Position numbers and translations under genes: made by a program. This document shows positions 56,552-64,000 of a stretch of 64,000 bases of DNA, piece after piece. Position 1 is the first letter of the stretch. The number at the start of each line of letters is the position of its first letter. The stretch comes from Rhabdobacter roseus (lineage in GTDB: Bacteria > Bacteroidota > Bacteroidia > Cytophagales > Spirosomataceae): positions 146,928 to 210,927 of the forward strand of contig NZ_JACHGF010000004.1 in assembly GCF_014202275.1 (NCBI RefSeq), written 5' to 3'. Under the pieces are notes generated by a model. It was not told where the DNA came from. It was given only the letters and a program-made list of their open reading frames with translations, and ran no database searches.

Positions 56552-57070
56552 ATGAGTGGTTCTATAAAGATTTATCAAACAAGGATTTATTTATTCCTCG
56601 CTTTACTTTTTACGCTTTCTTCTTGTTTTAGCAAAGTAGATCCGGAGGTGAGTACAAAATACGTAGAGGGTGGAAATAGAGAGCAACTTAGAAGTATTGC
56701 TTTTAGTGAGCTATACAGCCACTTTCAATCAAGTACTAAGGAGAAGTCATTTTATGAGGTGATTTCAGGAAAAAACGGCCGGTTTATAGTCAATTATAAT
56801 AGAATAGAGCAAAGGCTTACATTGTGCACAGATCCAGGTAGTGGCTGGGCTGAACAATTCAAAGACATAAGCGAAGCAGATCTGGGAGAATTTGTTTCGA
56901 AAGGAGTTGAACTTAATGACTTTGATGGGACTAACGGCAATATGGTTTGGGTTGACTCTGTTACCTATCTTGTAAGAGGAGTAGAATTTAAAAAAGCTTC
57001 AAGCGCTGAATGGATACGACCTAAGACGAATGGTAGCCCTTCTTTAGAAGGTTATCGACTCGTGAATTAG
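56552..57070 (+). CDS. Lipoprotein of unknown function
   Basis: A 172-residue protein with a lipobox LSSC (Cys25) and a hydrophobic stretch before it. The mature part is charged, with short segments such as FYEVISGKNGRFIVNYNRIE and WVDSVTYLVRGVEFKK. No family is recognised. It lies between the right repeat and receptor B with no close partner; lower GC than the receptor B genes. Confidence 0.65.
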   Translation: MSGSIKIYQTRIYLFLALLFTLSSCFSKVDPEVSTKYVEGGNREQLRSIAFSELYSHFQSSTKEKSFYEVISGKNGRFIVNYNRIEQRLTLCTDPGSGWAEQFKDISEADLGEFVSKGVELNDFDGTNGNMVWVDSVTYLVRGVEFKKASSAEWIRPKTNGSPSLEGYRLVN

Positions 57071-57202
57071 CGTTGTAAAGAACTTGGAACGAAATCTGTT
57101 AAAGCGCAATCACTACACGTACTACGACGCTTGCTATTCTGAGCCAGTTGCTCTATTTTAGGGGAATAGTTTAAAAATGTCCACACCTTTCTCCTCGAAG
57201 CT

Positions 57203-59639
57203 ATGCGAAAGTCTATTTTCCTGGCGGGTACTTTTCATCACGATTTTACTTCCAAGGAGGTACTTGGGGGGTACCTGAGCAGCGAAGTAGCAAAGCGTAG
57301 GATCCTTCGGGCCATCGCTTCCCATTCTTTTCTTATTCATTTTCTACTTCTCGTTGGGGGGCTTTTCGGCTCCTTATCGTTGTCGGCCCAGTCGGTACGC
57401 ATGTCGGGCTACGTACTACAGCAGCGCGGCGGGGAGGCCGTAGCCTTTGGTCGTTTGCAACTTGATAACACCCGCCAAATCGAAACCAACGCCTTTGGGT
57501 ACTTCTCGTTGGCGACGACGCCCGGCCCGCATACCCTGACGGCGCAAGCCAGCGGCCTGATGAGCCAAACGCTGACGCTGTCTCTGACGCGCGATACCAC
57601 CCTGACCATTGAATTAGCGCCCTGGGAGCTGCAGCTCGACGAAGTACAGATCACCACCCCGCTCTCCGACGACCGGGGTAACTACCGCCTGACGACCCGG
57701 CAGATCAAGAGCCTGCCCATGATGCTGTCCGAGCCCGACGTCCTGAAAGCGCTGCAGCTACTACCCGGCGTGCACGGGGGCACGGAAGGCACGGCGGGTA
57801 TCCACGTGCGGGGCGGCAGCCCCGACCAAACGCTGATCCTGATGGACGGCGTGCCGGTCTATAACGTCAACCACCTTTTTGGGTTCTTCTCGGTCTTTAA
57901 CCCGGACGCGGTGGCGTCGGTGGATCTGTACAAGAACGAACTACCCGCCCGCTACGGGGGGCGGCTGGCCTCGGTGGTAGACCTGACCATGCGGGAGGGC
58001 AACCGCCGCGAGCAGAAAACGATGCTGGACATTGGCCCCATCTCCACCCGGCTGCTGTGGGAAGGACCCCTCAAAAAAGATACGGCCTCCTACCTGCTGT
58101 CGGTGCGCCGGACCTGGCTCGACGTACTGGGCAACCTGGCCCAGCGCATGGCGGGAATGAGCCACACGACGCGCATCGGCTTTTACGATGTCAACGCCAA
58201 GGTAAACTACCAGCCCAACCGCAACAACCGTTTTTTCCTGAGCTTTTACCTACGGCAACGACGGCTTTCGGAACGTCGGGGAGCTCTCGCGCGAGGAGCG
58301 GAGCAGCTACCAGTTTCGCTGGGGCAACCGCACCGCCGTGGCCCGCTGGAACCACGTCTTCGGCCCCCGCCTGTTCAAAAACAGCACGCTCAGCTATACC
58401 AACTACCGCTTCCTGATCGAGGCCCGGATGCGGGCCGCCAACGAAACCTACCGCTTCCGCACGACCTCCGGCATCACGGACCTGAGCTACAAGTCGGACT
58501 TTGTGTACTCGCTGGGGCGCTCGGAGCTGCAATTTGGCACCGAGCTGACCCGCCACCGCTTCGCGCCGGAGATCAGCCTGGTGCAGGGCGAGTGGGCCGA
58601 AGGCGAGCTGAACCGGCCGGAAATGAGCCCGCCGACCTTCGTACTGGACAGCCGCCTCTACGCCGACTACCTCTACCGTCCCCGCGAAAACCTGCGCCTG
58701 CAGGGAGGGCTGCACTACAACCTGCTGCGGGTAGCCGGGCGAACCTACCACGGCCTGCAGCCACGCCTCTCGCTGAACGCCGACCTCTGGCCCTCGGTGG
58801 CGGGGGTGCGGGCCTCCTACGCCCAAACCATGCAGTTTTTGCACCTGCTGACCAACCCCTCGCTGGGCCTACCCACCGACTTGTGGGTACCCGTTACCGA
58901 CCAGATCCCGCCGCAGCGCGCGCAGCAGTACTCGGTGGGGGTGTACGGTACTTTTCGAAAAACGCTGCAGTGGTCGGTGGATGTGTACACCAAGTCCATG
59001 CGCCACCTGCTAGAGTACACCGAGGGCGGAGCTTTCCTAACCTCGCCCGGCCAGCGGTGGTACGACCGCGTAGCCGTGGGCGATGGGGCCTCGCGCGGCG
59101 TGGAGCTGCTGCTGCAAAAGCCGGGGGAGAAATTCAGCGGGCTGCTGAGCTACACGCTCTCGCGCACGACGCGGGTCTTTAAGGAGCTCAACAATGGCCA
59201 GCCTTTCCCTTATCGCTACGACCGCCGCCACGCCCTGAACCTGTCGGCCGAGTACCATTTCACCCGGCGGCGGAGCCTGCAGGCCCTGTTTACGGCCAGC
59301 AACGGGGGCTTTGTTACCATTGCCACCCAGCGCTTTGCCGGGGCTCCGCTGCCGCTGTTCTTCGACCGGGGAAGCGGCTGGCGGGGCGACTGGTTCACCG
59401 GTAAGCTGGACTACTTTCCGCAGCGCAACAACCTGGAGATGCCCTTCTACCACCGGCTCGACCTGAGCTACCAGGCCAGCAAGCAAAAGCGCAAGGGCAC
59501 GCGCACCTGGACCCTGGCGGTGTACAATGTTTACAGCCAGCGCAACGCTTTTTACTTGTTTGTGCACGATAACCGGTTGAAAAAATTCACCCTTTTTCCC
59601 ATTATACCTTCGGTAAGCTATGCGTTTCGGTTTGAGTAA
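57203..59639 (+). pseudogene. TonB-dependent receptor B, interrupted by a +1 frameshift
   Basis: The first frame (from ATG 57203) and the second (to 59639) together give a receptor of about 811 residues. It has a signal peptide, a CarboxypepD_reg-like domain, a plug with VRGGSPDQTLILMDG and a barrel ending VSYAFRFE. The frame shifts at 58249-58250, where TTTTACCTACGG carries one extra C: removing it gives SFYYGNDGFRNVGELS, the same alignment as LYHGNDFYSAEDGL in receptor A. Total length is 3n+1. It could be a real inactivating change or a sequencing error. The DUF4249 start overlaps its last 20 bases. Confidence 0.85.
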
Positions 59640-60558
59640 AAAAAGCCTTTTCCTGCTACTGGGGGTTGTTTCCTGCGTGAGCGAAGTGGAGCTGCCGTAT
59701 CCGGTTTCGCCCACGGAGTACGTGCTCAACGGCATTCTGAACCCCGACAGCGTCATCAGCCTGACGCTGCACCAGACCCTGCCGCCGCTGGCCTCCGACA
59801 GCGTGTACCCGGCCGTGGCGGACGCCCGCGTGCGCTGCTACGAAAACGGGGAAGTGCTGGGTGAGCTGACCTACCGGGGCCAGGGGCGCTACGAGCTACC
59901 GGCTACCTACCCCAAGCCGGGGGGCATCTACCGGGTGGAGGCGCAGGTGGGGGCGCTCACTCTGTCGGCCCAGGATACCGTGCCGCCCATGGTACCCTTT
60001 ACGTTGGAGATCACGGACCGACAACCCCAAAACCCCAACTACAATCCCAACCTGCTGCTGACAATCCCGCCGGACGGTGGGCAGGAACGGTTTGTCTGGA
60101 TTTCGTTGAGCTATATTAGGTATTACAGCCTTGTTTATGGAGGTCCTCAACTAATTCAGACCAGCTTTGAATCGCCACTGAGCGCTTCGCCCTACCTGGA
60201 CAATTTCAACGCCCAGCAGGAGTTTGATCGTAATCTGAAAAATTATAGACCACTGGCGCGGCTCGATCCGGCCTTTGGGGGCGAAAAGACGATACCTTTT
60301 ACTTTTATGGTCGGTATAACGTGGCTTCGACAACTAGGCGAGCGGCTGGACCTGCACGTGATGCAGGTGAGCCGGTCACACGACCGCTACATCAAATCGG
60401 TGGTAGTTGCTTTCAATAATCGCCTGGTAGACGAGGATGGAGGATTTCATAACCCCTTTGGCGAATCAACCAATACCTACTCCAACGTCACCAACGGGCT
60501 GGGCTTCTTCGGAGCCATGCAGAGCCGGAAAGTCGTGCTGCAGGAGGGCACGGAGTAG
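59620..60558 (+). CDS. DUF4249 lipoprotein B
   Basis: A 312-residue lipoprotein (lipobox VVSC, Cys19). It opens EVELPYPVSPTEYVLNGILN with LTLHQTLPPLASDS, the same family pattern as DUF4249 A. It overlaps receptor B by 20 bases, so it was translated together with it. The gene is intact, despite the frameshift upstream, which suggests that the frameshift is recent or artefactual. Confidence 0.88.
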   Translation: MRFGLSKKSLFLLLGVVSCVSEVELPYPVSPTEYVLNGILNPDSVISLTLHQTLPPLASDSVYPAVADARVRCYENGEVLGELTYRGQGRYELPATYPKPGGIYRVEAQVGALTLSAQDTVPPMVPFTLEITDRQPQNPNYNPNLLLTIPPDGGQERFVWISLSYIRYYSLVYGGPQLIQTSFESPLSASPYLDNFNAQQEFDRNLKNYRPLARLDPAFGGEKTIPFTFMVGITWLRQLGERLDLHVMQVSRSHDRYIKSVVVAFNNRLVDEDGGFHNPFGESTNTYSNVTNGLGFFGAMQSRKVVLQEGTE

Positions 60559-60638
60559 ATTTTTATTTACATAAATGCGGCTTTTATGAATCTACAGATC
60601 ATCTCTAAACATTACTCAACTACCTAAAAACCACTTGT

Positions 60639-61187
60639 ATGAAAAAGTGTTTCTTTTGTTTGCTGCTGCTCGCAGGTACTTCTTTTTCGGCCTGGGCCCA
60701 AACCGAGCCAGGTACCTGGCTGGTGGGGCTTTCGGGCAATGGGGCCATCCGGAAGCAAGATTTTAACCGCAATACCCAGCTGCAGGCTACGCCTTTGGTA
60801 GGGTACTTTGTCAGAAAAAACCTGGCTCTGGGAGGACAGGTGGCGTGGGATCATTTTCAGAGGGGGTCGTCAGGGTTTCAGTTTACGTACAAATCCAGCA
60901 CCATGAATGCCAATGCCCTGGCGCGCCTGTACTTTGGGGAAGGCAAACTCAAACCCTACGGTACGCTGCTGGGCGGCTATGCCTGGAGCTGGCGGGACGT
61001 TCCCTATTTATTGCCAGTTAACCACGGTGGTATCGACGGGTGGAACGCCGCCGTGGGGGCGGGGGGAGCGTACTTTGTGGCTCCGCAGGTAGCCCTAGAG
61101 GGCCAGGTAGACTACCGGTTTCTCAACAACGGCGACGTGAAACAGGTAGCGGCCTTTCGGCTGGGCTTTGCGCTGTATTTGCCCTGA
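60639..61187 (+). CDS. Small outer-membrane barrel protein B
   Basis: A 182-residue protein with a signal peptide (to AWAQ, residue 21). The mature barrel has eight likely strands (WLVGLSGNGAIRKQDFN, LVGYFVRKNLALGGQVAWDH) and ends FRLGFALYLP. It is 80 bases after DUF4249 B and completes module B. It differs in sequence from the PorT-like protein of module A but is of the same size class. Confidence 0.8.
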   Translation: MKKCFFCLLLLAGTSFSAWAQTEPGTWLVGLSGNGAIRKQDFNRNTQLQATPLVGYFVRKNLALGGQVAWDHFQRGSSGFQFTYKSSTMNANALARLYFGEGKLKPYGTLLGGYAWSWRDVPYLLPVNHGGIDGWNAAVGAGGAYFVAPQVALEGQVDYRFLNNGDVKQVAAFRLGFALYLP

Positions 61188-61230
61188 GGGGGTACTTTGA
61201 AGAAAGACCGATATACTTTTCAATGTACCT

Positions 61231-61264
61231 GCTAAGTACCTTTGCGCATATGAAGGTACTTAGC
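61231..61264 (+). terminator. Heptamer-based terminator after barrel B
   Basis: CTAAGTACCTT (61232-61242) pairs perfectly with AAGGTACTTAG (61253-61263), plus an outer G-C pair, 10-base loop, then TATTTTA. Confidence 0.75.
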
Positions 61265-61363
61265 TATTTTATTAACGCGGACTATGAGATTACGTGGGTG
61301 ACAAGGAATGGAATCAGTGCCATAGGCACGCAATGTTTGTAGCCAATATTACCACCACAATCC

Positions 61364-61421
61364 TTCCACGTGCCTTTAGGTACGTAACGAGTGATGGTTG
61401 CGTACCTAAAGGCACGTGGAA
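61364..61421. repeat. 21-bp perfect inverted repeat
   Basis: Arms 61364-61384 and 61401-61421 are perfect reverse complements over 21 bp, with a 16-base loop. Each arm contains CACGTGCC or GGCACGTG and a GGTACG or CGTACC core. The near-match GGCACG also ends the small hairpin at 61317, 35 bases upstream. Confidence 0.9.
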
Positions 61422-61631
61422 TCCGACCTATCAACAAACTTTCTATAAACATTCAGCCGCTACGCGGCCAAGAGCCTCACTACTAGAGTTATATTATTGA
61501 TATGCTGGCTTTGCCGCGCACCTACAGGTAGTTAACTTCAAAAAAGCAGGGACTAATTCGCTCCTGGGGCTGACGGCCTTGTATCGGCTTTAAATCAATT
61601 CATAGGGATTAAATATTTCCCTAAACTACCC

Positions 61632-64000
61632 CTAAAACGTACGTTTCCAGCTCAGGGAAGGAATGATGGTGCCGAAGACCGAGAGCCGGTAGCTGCGGGT
61701 GCTGAGGCCTTCCTGCCGGAAGTAGATGGAGTAGGGGTTTTTGCGGGCGTAGAGGTTGTACAACGAAAACGACCAGGTGGTGTAGCGTTCCTGCTCGGGC
61801 TGCCGCCGGGTATCCTTGGTAAAAGCCACATCGAGGCGGTGGTAGTCGGGCAGGCGGTCGGCGTTGCGCTGGGAGTAGTCCAGTACTACCACGTCGTTGA
61901 GGCGGTAGGTACCGTCGGGGTAGGTGGTAGGGCGGCCCGAGGTATACACGAAGTTGGCACCGAACGTCCAGCCGCGCGGCCATTTCCACTGGGTCGAAAG
62001 GGCCAGGTTGTGGGGGCGGTCGAAGGTGGCGGCGTACCAGCGGCCCTGGTTGATCTGCTCGCTCACGAAGGGCGTTACGGCCCGCGCAAAGGTGCGTGAG
62101 TAGGTGTAGGAAAGTTGCCCGGTGAGCAATCCTTTACTTTTTTGGATGCTTACCTCCAGGCCGTAGGCCCGGCCCCGGGCGGGCAGCAGGTCGGCCTCCA
62201 GCGCCGGGTTGAGCAGGAGCGTCGCGCCCTCTTGGTACTCTACCAGGTCGGTCAAATCCTTGTAGTATACTTCCAGAGACGTTTCGTAGGTATTGTCGCG
62301 CAGGTTGCGAAAGTACCCCACCGACCACTGCTCCGCCACCTGAGGAGCCACAAACGGGTCGCTGAGCTTCCAGAAATCGACCGGCGAAATGGCCGTGGTG
62401 TTGGAAATAAGGTGCAGGTACTGGCGCATTTTGGTGTAACTCAACTTGACCGAACTACGCGGACTGAGCGTCACGCGGGCCGAGAGGCGCGGCTCCCAAC
62501 CCCCATAGGTAGCCAGGGTTTGGCCTCGGGCGTAGGTGAGGGTGTCCAGTATGGTCTCGACGCTGCGGGGCTGGCCGCTCAGGTACCGGTAGGCCGTGCC
62601 TGGTCCCCGGTTTTGGAAGGTGGCGTAGCGCAAGCCCGCGTTCAGCGCCAGCCAGGGCAGGGGTGTCCATTCGTCGGAGAGGTAAAAGGCCAGCTCGCGG
62701 GCGCGCTCGGCTTCCAGCGCGAGGGGATTGAGGTTGGAGCTGGTGCGGGTAGGGTGCAGGCTGCCGGGCGTAACGTAGTAGCCCGTCAGGGTCGTGCCGG
62801 CCTCGAGGCGGTGGGCGGGGTGGGGCGTCCAGAGCAGATCAGCGCGGGCATCCTGCTGCCGGATACCCGACCGGAATAGGTACTCGTTGGTGGGGGCAAT
62901 GCCTTCCAGCTCAAACTGATACGCGCTGTGGGTGCCGGTGAGGTGAAGCGATAGCTGCGGCGCTAGCCACTGACTCCACTTGACCGTGGCCAGGGTGGAG
63001 CGCCAGCCGTAGAGGGTATCTTCGGGAAATTTGAAGGTATCGTAGCTGTGGTAAAAGGTCGTTGTGAGGCGCGTCCGGGGCGTGAGCTGGTAGGTGAGGC
63101 GGGCGTTCAGGTCGTAGAAAAAAGCGCGGTTTTGGTTGGTAGGAGCCGGAAAACGCCGGATCAGGAAGTTGGGGTAGGCTACGCGCCCACCCGCCACGAA
63201 GGTAAGGCGGCGGTCGCGGCTGAGGGGGCCTTCGGCCAGCAGGCTACCCGTCATCAGGCCCAGGCCGGTGGTGAGCTTCACCCGCTCGGTGTTGCCACTG
63301 AGGGTGGTGAGCTGTAGCAGTGACGACAGCCGCCCGCCGTAGGCCGCCGGGACATGGCCTTTGTAGAGCGTGACGTCCTGCGTGAGGTCGGCGTTGATAT
63401 TGCTCAAAAAACCCAATAAATGCGACGTATTAAACAGCGGCGCGCCGTCGAGCAGCACCAGGTTCTGGTCGGTGCGGCCGCCCCGCACGTTGAAGCCCGA
63501 AGTACCTTCGCCCACGGTACCTACGCCGGGCTGGAGCATCAGGGCTTTCAGGACATCCACTTCCCCAAAAACCACCGGAATGTTTTTTAGATTTTTCACG
63601 TCCAGCTTCACCACGCCCATCTGCGCGGCGGTTACGTTCTGATCGGGTTTTTTGTCGGTAATCGTTACTACATCGAGCTGACGGATGTCTTTGTGTAACA
63701 CCACTTCAAGACGTACCGGCTGCGTACGCACCATTACCGCCCGTACCTGCGACGTGTACCCTACCGCCGAAAAAGCCAGGTAGTACTCGCCGGGCGGCAG
63801 GTCGAACCGAAAGTACCCGCTGCTGTCGGTTCGGGTGGCGAAGTTGTGCTGGCGGACCAATACCGTCACGTCCGGCAGCGGCTGTTGGGTACTTAGGTCC
63901 GTGACGAGGCCCTGCACGGCTGCCTGCTGCGCCAGGCAGGAGTACGAAAGTACCCCCAAGTACCCCGCCAGCAGCAGTTTCCAAAACCCGTTTTTTAGTA
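61632..64000 (-). CDS. TonB-dependent receptor C (5' end outside the window)
   Basis: At least 789 residues. The frame is open past an internal TTG at 63959 to the end of the window, reading LKNGFWKLLLAGYLGVLSYS then CLAQQ, a signal peptide, so the true start lies just beyond base 64000. A CarboxypepD_reg-like domain (VQGLVTDLSTQQPLPDVTV), a plug with FGEVDVLKALMLQPGVG and VRGGRTDQNLVLLDG, and a barrel ending IIPSLSWKRTF follow. No DUF4249 gene lies after its stop, unlike A and B. It converges on module B. Confidence 0.92.
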   Translation of the reverse strand, partial: LKNGFWKLLLAGYLGVLSYSCLAQQAAVQGLVTDLSTQQPLPDVTVLVRQHNFATRTDSSGYFRFDLPPGEYYLAFSAVGYTSQVRAVMVRTQPVRLEVVLHKDIRQLDVVTITDKKPDQNVTAAQMGVVKLDVKNLKNIPVVFGEVDVLKALMLQPGVGTVGEGTSGFNVRGGRTDQNLVLLDGAPLFNTSHLLGFLSNINADLTQDVTLYKGHVPAAYGGRLSSLLQLTTLSGNTERVKLTTGLGLMTGSLLAEGPLSRDRRLTFVAGGRVAYPNFLIRRFPAPTNQNRAFFYDLNARLTYQLTPRTRLTTTFYHSYDTFKFPEDTLYGWRSTLATVKWSQWLAPQLSLHLTGTHSAYQFELEGIAPTNEYLFRSGIRQQDARADLLWTPHPAHRLEAGTTLTGYYVTPGSLHPTRTSSNLNPLALEAERARELAFYLSDEWTPLPWLALNAGLRYATFQNRGPGTAYRYLSGQPRSVETILDTLTYARGQTLATYGGWEPRLSARVTLSPRSSVKLSYTKMRQYLHLISNTTAISPVDFWKLSDPFVAPQVAEQWSVGYFRNLRDNTYETSLEVYYKDLTDLVEYQEGATLLLNPALEADLLPARGRAYGLEVSIQKSKGLLTGQLSYTYSRTFARAVTPFVSEQINQGRWYAATFDRPHNLALSTQWKWPRGWTFGANFVYTSGRPTTYPDGTYRLNDVVVLDYSQRNADRLPDYHRLDVAFTKDTRRQPEQERYTTWSFSLYNLYARKNPYSIYFRQEGLSTRSYRLSVFGTIIPSLSWKRTF

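Larger units (their letters stand above)
61188..61631. other. Intergenic stretch rich in hairpins (444 bases)
   Basis: No gene. It holds a terminator at 61231, a small hairpin GTGCC-ATA-GGCAC at 61317-61329, the 21-bp inverted repeat at 61364-61421 and GCCGC-TAC-GCGGC at 61456-61468. Three such stem-loops in 150 bases look like an interspersed repeat element or the ends of a decayed mobile element. Confidence 0.65.

Noticed and set aside
58262-59182. Continuation of the first receptor B frame after the frameshift
   Set aside because: Sequence becomes Arg/Pro/Ala-rich with no barrel features, while the other frame carries the conserved barrel; it is out-of-frame reading.
61237-61245. Promoter at TACCTTTGC within AAGTACCTTTGC
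   Set aside because: The match to TAnnTTTG comes from the abundant heptamer followed by TTG; there is no TTG at the -33 distance and it lies inside a terminator stem.
61294-61500. 68-codon frame through the hairpin-rich gap
   Set aside because: Runs across the 21-bp inverted repeat, with no conserved features.

Overview
The window comes from a member of the Bacteroidota, most likely of the order Cytophagales. The evidence is promoters of the Bacteroidota type (TTG, about 19 bases, TAnnTTTG), near absence of Shine-Dalgarno sequences, families largely confined to this phylum (DUF4249 lipoproteins beside TonB-dependent receptors, DUF5606, PorT-like barrels, a fused branched-chain E1), and the gene order tuf-trnW-secE-nusG-rplKAJL-rpoBC. 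No single genus can be named from the sequence alone.

Layout. 1-3276: end of a terminal-oxidase assembly cluster (heme O synthase tail, two oxidase subunits III, subunit IV, a degenerate SCO-like protein, DUF420 protein, small membrane protein). 3343-6762: glutamate racemase, divergent from an ECF sigma factor operon. 6931-20536: tRNA-Tyr, -Gly and -Thr, EF-Tu, tRNA-Trp and the secE to rpoC transcription/translation block. 20703-29706: DUF3467 protein, M1 peptidase, a two-domain aspartic protease with PDZ, KAS III-like enzyme, glycosyltransferase, DeoC, DUF5606 protein, EngB, thioredoxin-fold protein. 29766-32252: a leftward surface-glycan set (sugar-phosphate transferase, NeuD/PglD acetyltransferase, aminotransferase). 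32438-34191: an AT-rich insert with a tiny LuxR-type HTH protein and an unrecognised lipoprotein. 34208-41992: lipoprotein, barrel, TPR histidine kinase, Fsr-like MFS pump, fused E1, DUF1573 protein. 42170-50356: LptD, amidase, MCE protein, Uma2 protein, acyl-CoA carboxylase, NAD-dependent reductase. 50560-64000: an accessory region with a Crp/Fnr regulator and three TonB-dependent receptors, two of them followed by a DUF4249 lipoprotein and a small barrel.

Three signals stand out. (1) The heptamer AAGTACC/GGTACTT is enormously over-represented, in genes and between them, and supplies the arms of several terminator hairpins; it is almost absent from the AT-rich insert and from the first receptor module. 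(2) The first receptor module (51254-56113) is bracketed by 397-bp direct repeats about 95% identical; the left copy carries the 3' end of the crp gene plus a tandem FNR-like operator, and the right copy leaves a crp fragment. (3) The second receptor gene has a single-base frameshift while its partner genes are intact. There is no CRISPR array, rRNA operon, intact transposase or recognisable phage gene. The possible new biology lies in the receptor/DUF4249/barrel modules with their Crp-type operator, and in the heptamer.
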